From assembly GCF_027922365.1 (NCBI RefSeq), contig NZ_BSFN01000033.1, forward strand, positions 1-33,578: a DNA stretch of 33,578 nucleotides, in the 5' to 3' direction. This stretch comes from Pseudomonas turukhanskensis. GTDB lineage: Bacteria > Pseudomonadota > Gammaproteobacteria > Pseudomonadales > Pseudomonadaceae. The position numbers were made by a program, and so were the translations under genes. Position 1 is the first letter of the stretch. Every line of letters begins with the position of its first letter. Shown here in pieces: positions 32,004-33,578 of this stretch. The notes beneath the pieces were generated by a model. That model had not been told where the DNA came from. It saw only the letters and a program-made list of their open reading frames with translations, and searched no databases.

Positions 32004-33380
32004 ATGACCAAATCCCCTCTGGCGTTGGCCGTCCTTCTCGGCGTCATCGCACAGCAAGCCGGCGCTGCCGGTTTTATCGAAGACAGCAAGGCTACCCTGG
32101 GCCTGCGTAACTTCTATATCAACGCAGACAACCGCAACGTAGCGCGTGGCAGCAATGCGGCGAGCACCCCGAACAAGCAGGAAGAATGGGGCCAAGGCTT
32201 CCAGTTCAACTACATCTCTGGCTTCACTGAAGGCACCGTTGGCGTGGGTGTGGACGCTCTGGGCCTGTTGGGCGTACGTCTGGATTCGGGCAAAGGCACG
32301 CACTACAACCCGAGCAGCAACGCCTACGGCGGCATCGTGTTCCCCACCGACAGCAACGGTGAAGCGGTCAACGATTTCGCCAGCCTTGGCCTGACCGGCA
32401 AAGTGAAAGTGTCGAAAACCGAAGCGCGCCTGGGCACCCTGCAGCCCAAGCTGCCGGTGGTGACCTACAACGACGGTCGTCTGCTGCCGCAAACCTTCCA
32501 GGGTGGCCAGATCACCTCGAACGAAATCGACAATCTGACCCTGATCGGCGGCAAGCTCGAAAAAGCCAAGGGCCGTAACTCGAGCAGCAGCGATGGCCTG
32601 TCGATCAGCGGCGCGAACAGCAGCAGCGACTTCCGCAACGGCACCTACAACAACGAGTTCTACTACGCCGGCCTGGATTACAAGGTCAACAAAGACCTGG
32701 TCGCCCAGTACTACTACGGCACCCTGAACGAGTTCTACCAGCAGCACTTCCTCGGCCTGACCCACACCCTGGCCCTGCCAGTGGGCAGCCTGAAGTCCGA
32801 TCTGCGTTACTTCAAAAGCACCGCTGACGGCAAAAACGACAGCGCTGCCGGCCGTGACGATGGCTACTTCGCCACCGGCTACTACGGCACCAACGCCAGT
32901 GGCGCCGGCATTACCCGCGGCGAAGTCGACAACCGCACCTGGAGCGGCCAGTTCACCTACACCCTGGACAGCCACGCGATCAGCGCCGGTTACCAGCAAG
33001 TGTCGGGCGACAGCAACTTCCCGTACCTGGACCAAGGTGATGGCGCCACTGCGTACCTGATCACTGACCGTCAGATCGGCAAGTTCCTGCGTGCCGGTGA
33101 GCGCACCTGGCTGGCTGAATACGCCTACGACTTCGCCAAGATCGGCGCGCCAGGCCTGAAAGCCACCATCACCTACCTCAAAGGCGACAACATCGACTCC
33201 GCCACTGGCGACCAGAGCGAATGGGAACGCGACTTCCGTCTGGACTACGCGATTCAGGAAGGCACCCTCAAGGGCCTGGGCTTCTCCTGGCGTAACGCAT
33301 CGCTGCGCAGCACCGTTGCCAACCAGAACGACCAGGACGAAAACCGTCTGATCGTGAGCTACACCCTGCCGCTGTTGTAA
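32004..33380 (+). CDS. OprD-family outer membrane porin
   Basis: This 458-residue protein has a signal peptide at 1-22 (ALAVLLGVIAQQAGA, cut before AGFIEDSKATLGLRNFY, the standard OprD opening). The rest alternates strands and loops as expected for an 18-strand barrel: WGQGFQFNYISGFTEGTVGV, GVDALGLLGVRLDSG, KVSKTEARLGTLQPKLPVV, DGRLLPQTFQGG, and DYKVNKDLVAQYYYGTLNEF. The last residues are YTLPLL, ending in Leu rather than the more usual Phe. GGAG lies before the ATG. OprD proteins carry basic amino acids or small organic acids; the substrate here is unknown. It may belong to the sulfur-starvation set because of the shared upstream element. Confidence 0.92.
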   Translation: MTKSPLALAVLLGVIAQQAGAAGFIEDSKATLGLRNFYINADNRNVARGSNAASTPNKQEEWGQGFQFNYISGFTEGTVGVGVDALGLLGVRLDSGKGTHYNPSSNAYGGIVFPTDSNGEAVNDFASLGLTGKVKVSKTEARLGTLQPKLPVVTYNDGRLLPQTFQGGQITSNEIDNLTLIGGKLEKAKGRNSSSSDGLSISGANSSSDFRNGTYNNEFYYAGLDYKVNKDLVAQYYYGTLNEFYQQHFLGLTHTLALPVGSLKSDLRYFKSTADGKNDSAAGRDDGYFATGYYGTNASGAGITRGEVDNRTWSGQFTYTLDSHAISAGYQQVSGDSNFPYLDQGDGATAYLITDRQIGKFLRAGERTWLAEYAYDFAKIGAPGLKATITYLKGDNIDSATGDQSEWERDFRLDYAIQEGTLKGLGFSWRNASLRSTVANQNDQDENRLIVSYTLPLL

Positions 33381-33394
33381 GGCGCGCTGGAATG

Positions 33395-33423
33395 AAAAAG
33401 CCGGGCAATTGCCCGGCTTTTTT
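33395..33423 (+). terminator. intrinsic terminator of the porin gene
   Basis: AAAAAGCCGGGCAA-TTGCCCGGC followed by TTTTTT: a perfect GC stem and T-run 15 bases after the porin stop. Confidence 0.93.
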
Positions 33424-33488
33424 GTGCCTGTGAAAAGCGCTCCCTTGCGCGGGCCAGCCTTTTTGGGGGGATTACCTCTTAAGGCTCG

Positions 33489-33573
33489 AGATTCTGGATC
33501 CCGGCCTTCGCCGGGATGACGGCGTTTTTCCAGCCAGCACCGTCATCCCGGCGAAGGCCGGGATCCAGAATCT
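33489..33573. repeat. perfect inverted repeat with 33-nt arms
   Basis: Arms 33489-33521 and 33541-33573 are exact reverse complements over 33 bases, separated by 19 bases. Each arm also contains its own hairpin (ATCCCGGC-CTTC-GCCGGGAT). The GGATCCCGGCCTTCGCCGGG unit is a well-known interspersed repeat in several proteobacteria. It runs to the window edge. Confidence 0.9.
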
Positions 33574-33578
33574 CCAGG

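Overview
The window looks like the chromosome of a Pseudomonas, probably of the P. fluorescens/P. putida type. The support is high GC, REP/REPIN-type intergenic palindromes, an oscA-sbp-cysTWA sulfate uptake locus, an OprD-family porin and an SfnR-like protein. No tRNA, rRNA, IS element, phage gene or CRISPR array was seen.

Layout. (1) 1-1054 has no credible gene. It holds a ~740 bp nested imperfect inverted repeat with a REPIN-like palindrome at its centre, flanked by a 104-bp tandem repeat. (2) 1055-3354 is a divergent pair: a YnfM-like MFS transporter (minus) and its LysR regulator (plus). (3) 3462-21977, all on the minus strand, is a complete aryl polyene (APE) type II PKS/FAS-like cluster. 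It has 20 genes, nearly all overlapping or within a few bases of each other, plus a small secreted protein at the promoter-distal end. (4) 22325-23098 is an orphan ParA-type ATPase, divergent from the cluster. (5) 23153-27387 (minus) is oscA-sbp-cysT-cysW-cysA, with an overlooked 13-codon ORF between oscA and sbp. (6) 27747-29329 (plus) is an RBBP9/YdeN-like hydrolase and a degraded SfnR-like sigma54 activator. (7) 29326-31729 is a class I methyltransferase, a GlxA-type AraC regulator and a divergent isochorismatase-family hydrolase. (8) 32004-33380 is an OprD-family porin with its terminator, followed by a perfect 33-nt inverted repeat.

How the APE genes should fit together (family knowledge plus inference). 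The ammonia-lyase could supply an aryl-acrylate starter, which the acyl-AMP ligase domain loads on one of the two ACPs. The KS enzymes and the chain-length-factor-like half-KS, the KR, and two dehydratase units (one fused to the ligase) build the conjugated polyene. Two LPLAT-type acyltransferases, a GT2 enzyme, a thioesterase, a flavin halogenase-like enzyme and a methyltransferase tailor it or attach it to a lipid. A LolA-like protein, an RND/MMPL exporter and a DUF3261 lipoprotein would carry it to the outer membrane. A CPA2-type antiporter-like protein sits inside the operon without an obvious role.

The best candidates for something undescribed are: the 13-codon Met-Cys-Ser-ending ORF upstream of sbp; the SfnR-like protein that has lost GAFTGA, the arginine fingers and the HTH but kept its ATP site; the ligase-dehydratase fusion; the antiporter inside the APE operon; and LysR-type operator-like sequences that may link the sulfur genes with the hydrolase and the porin.
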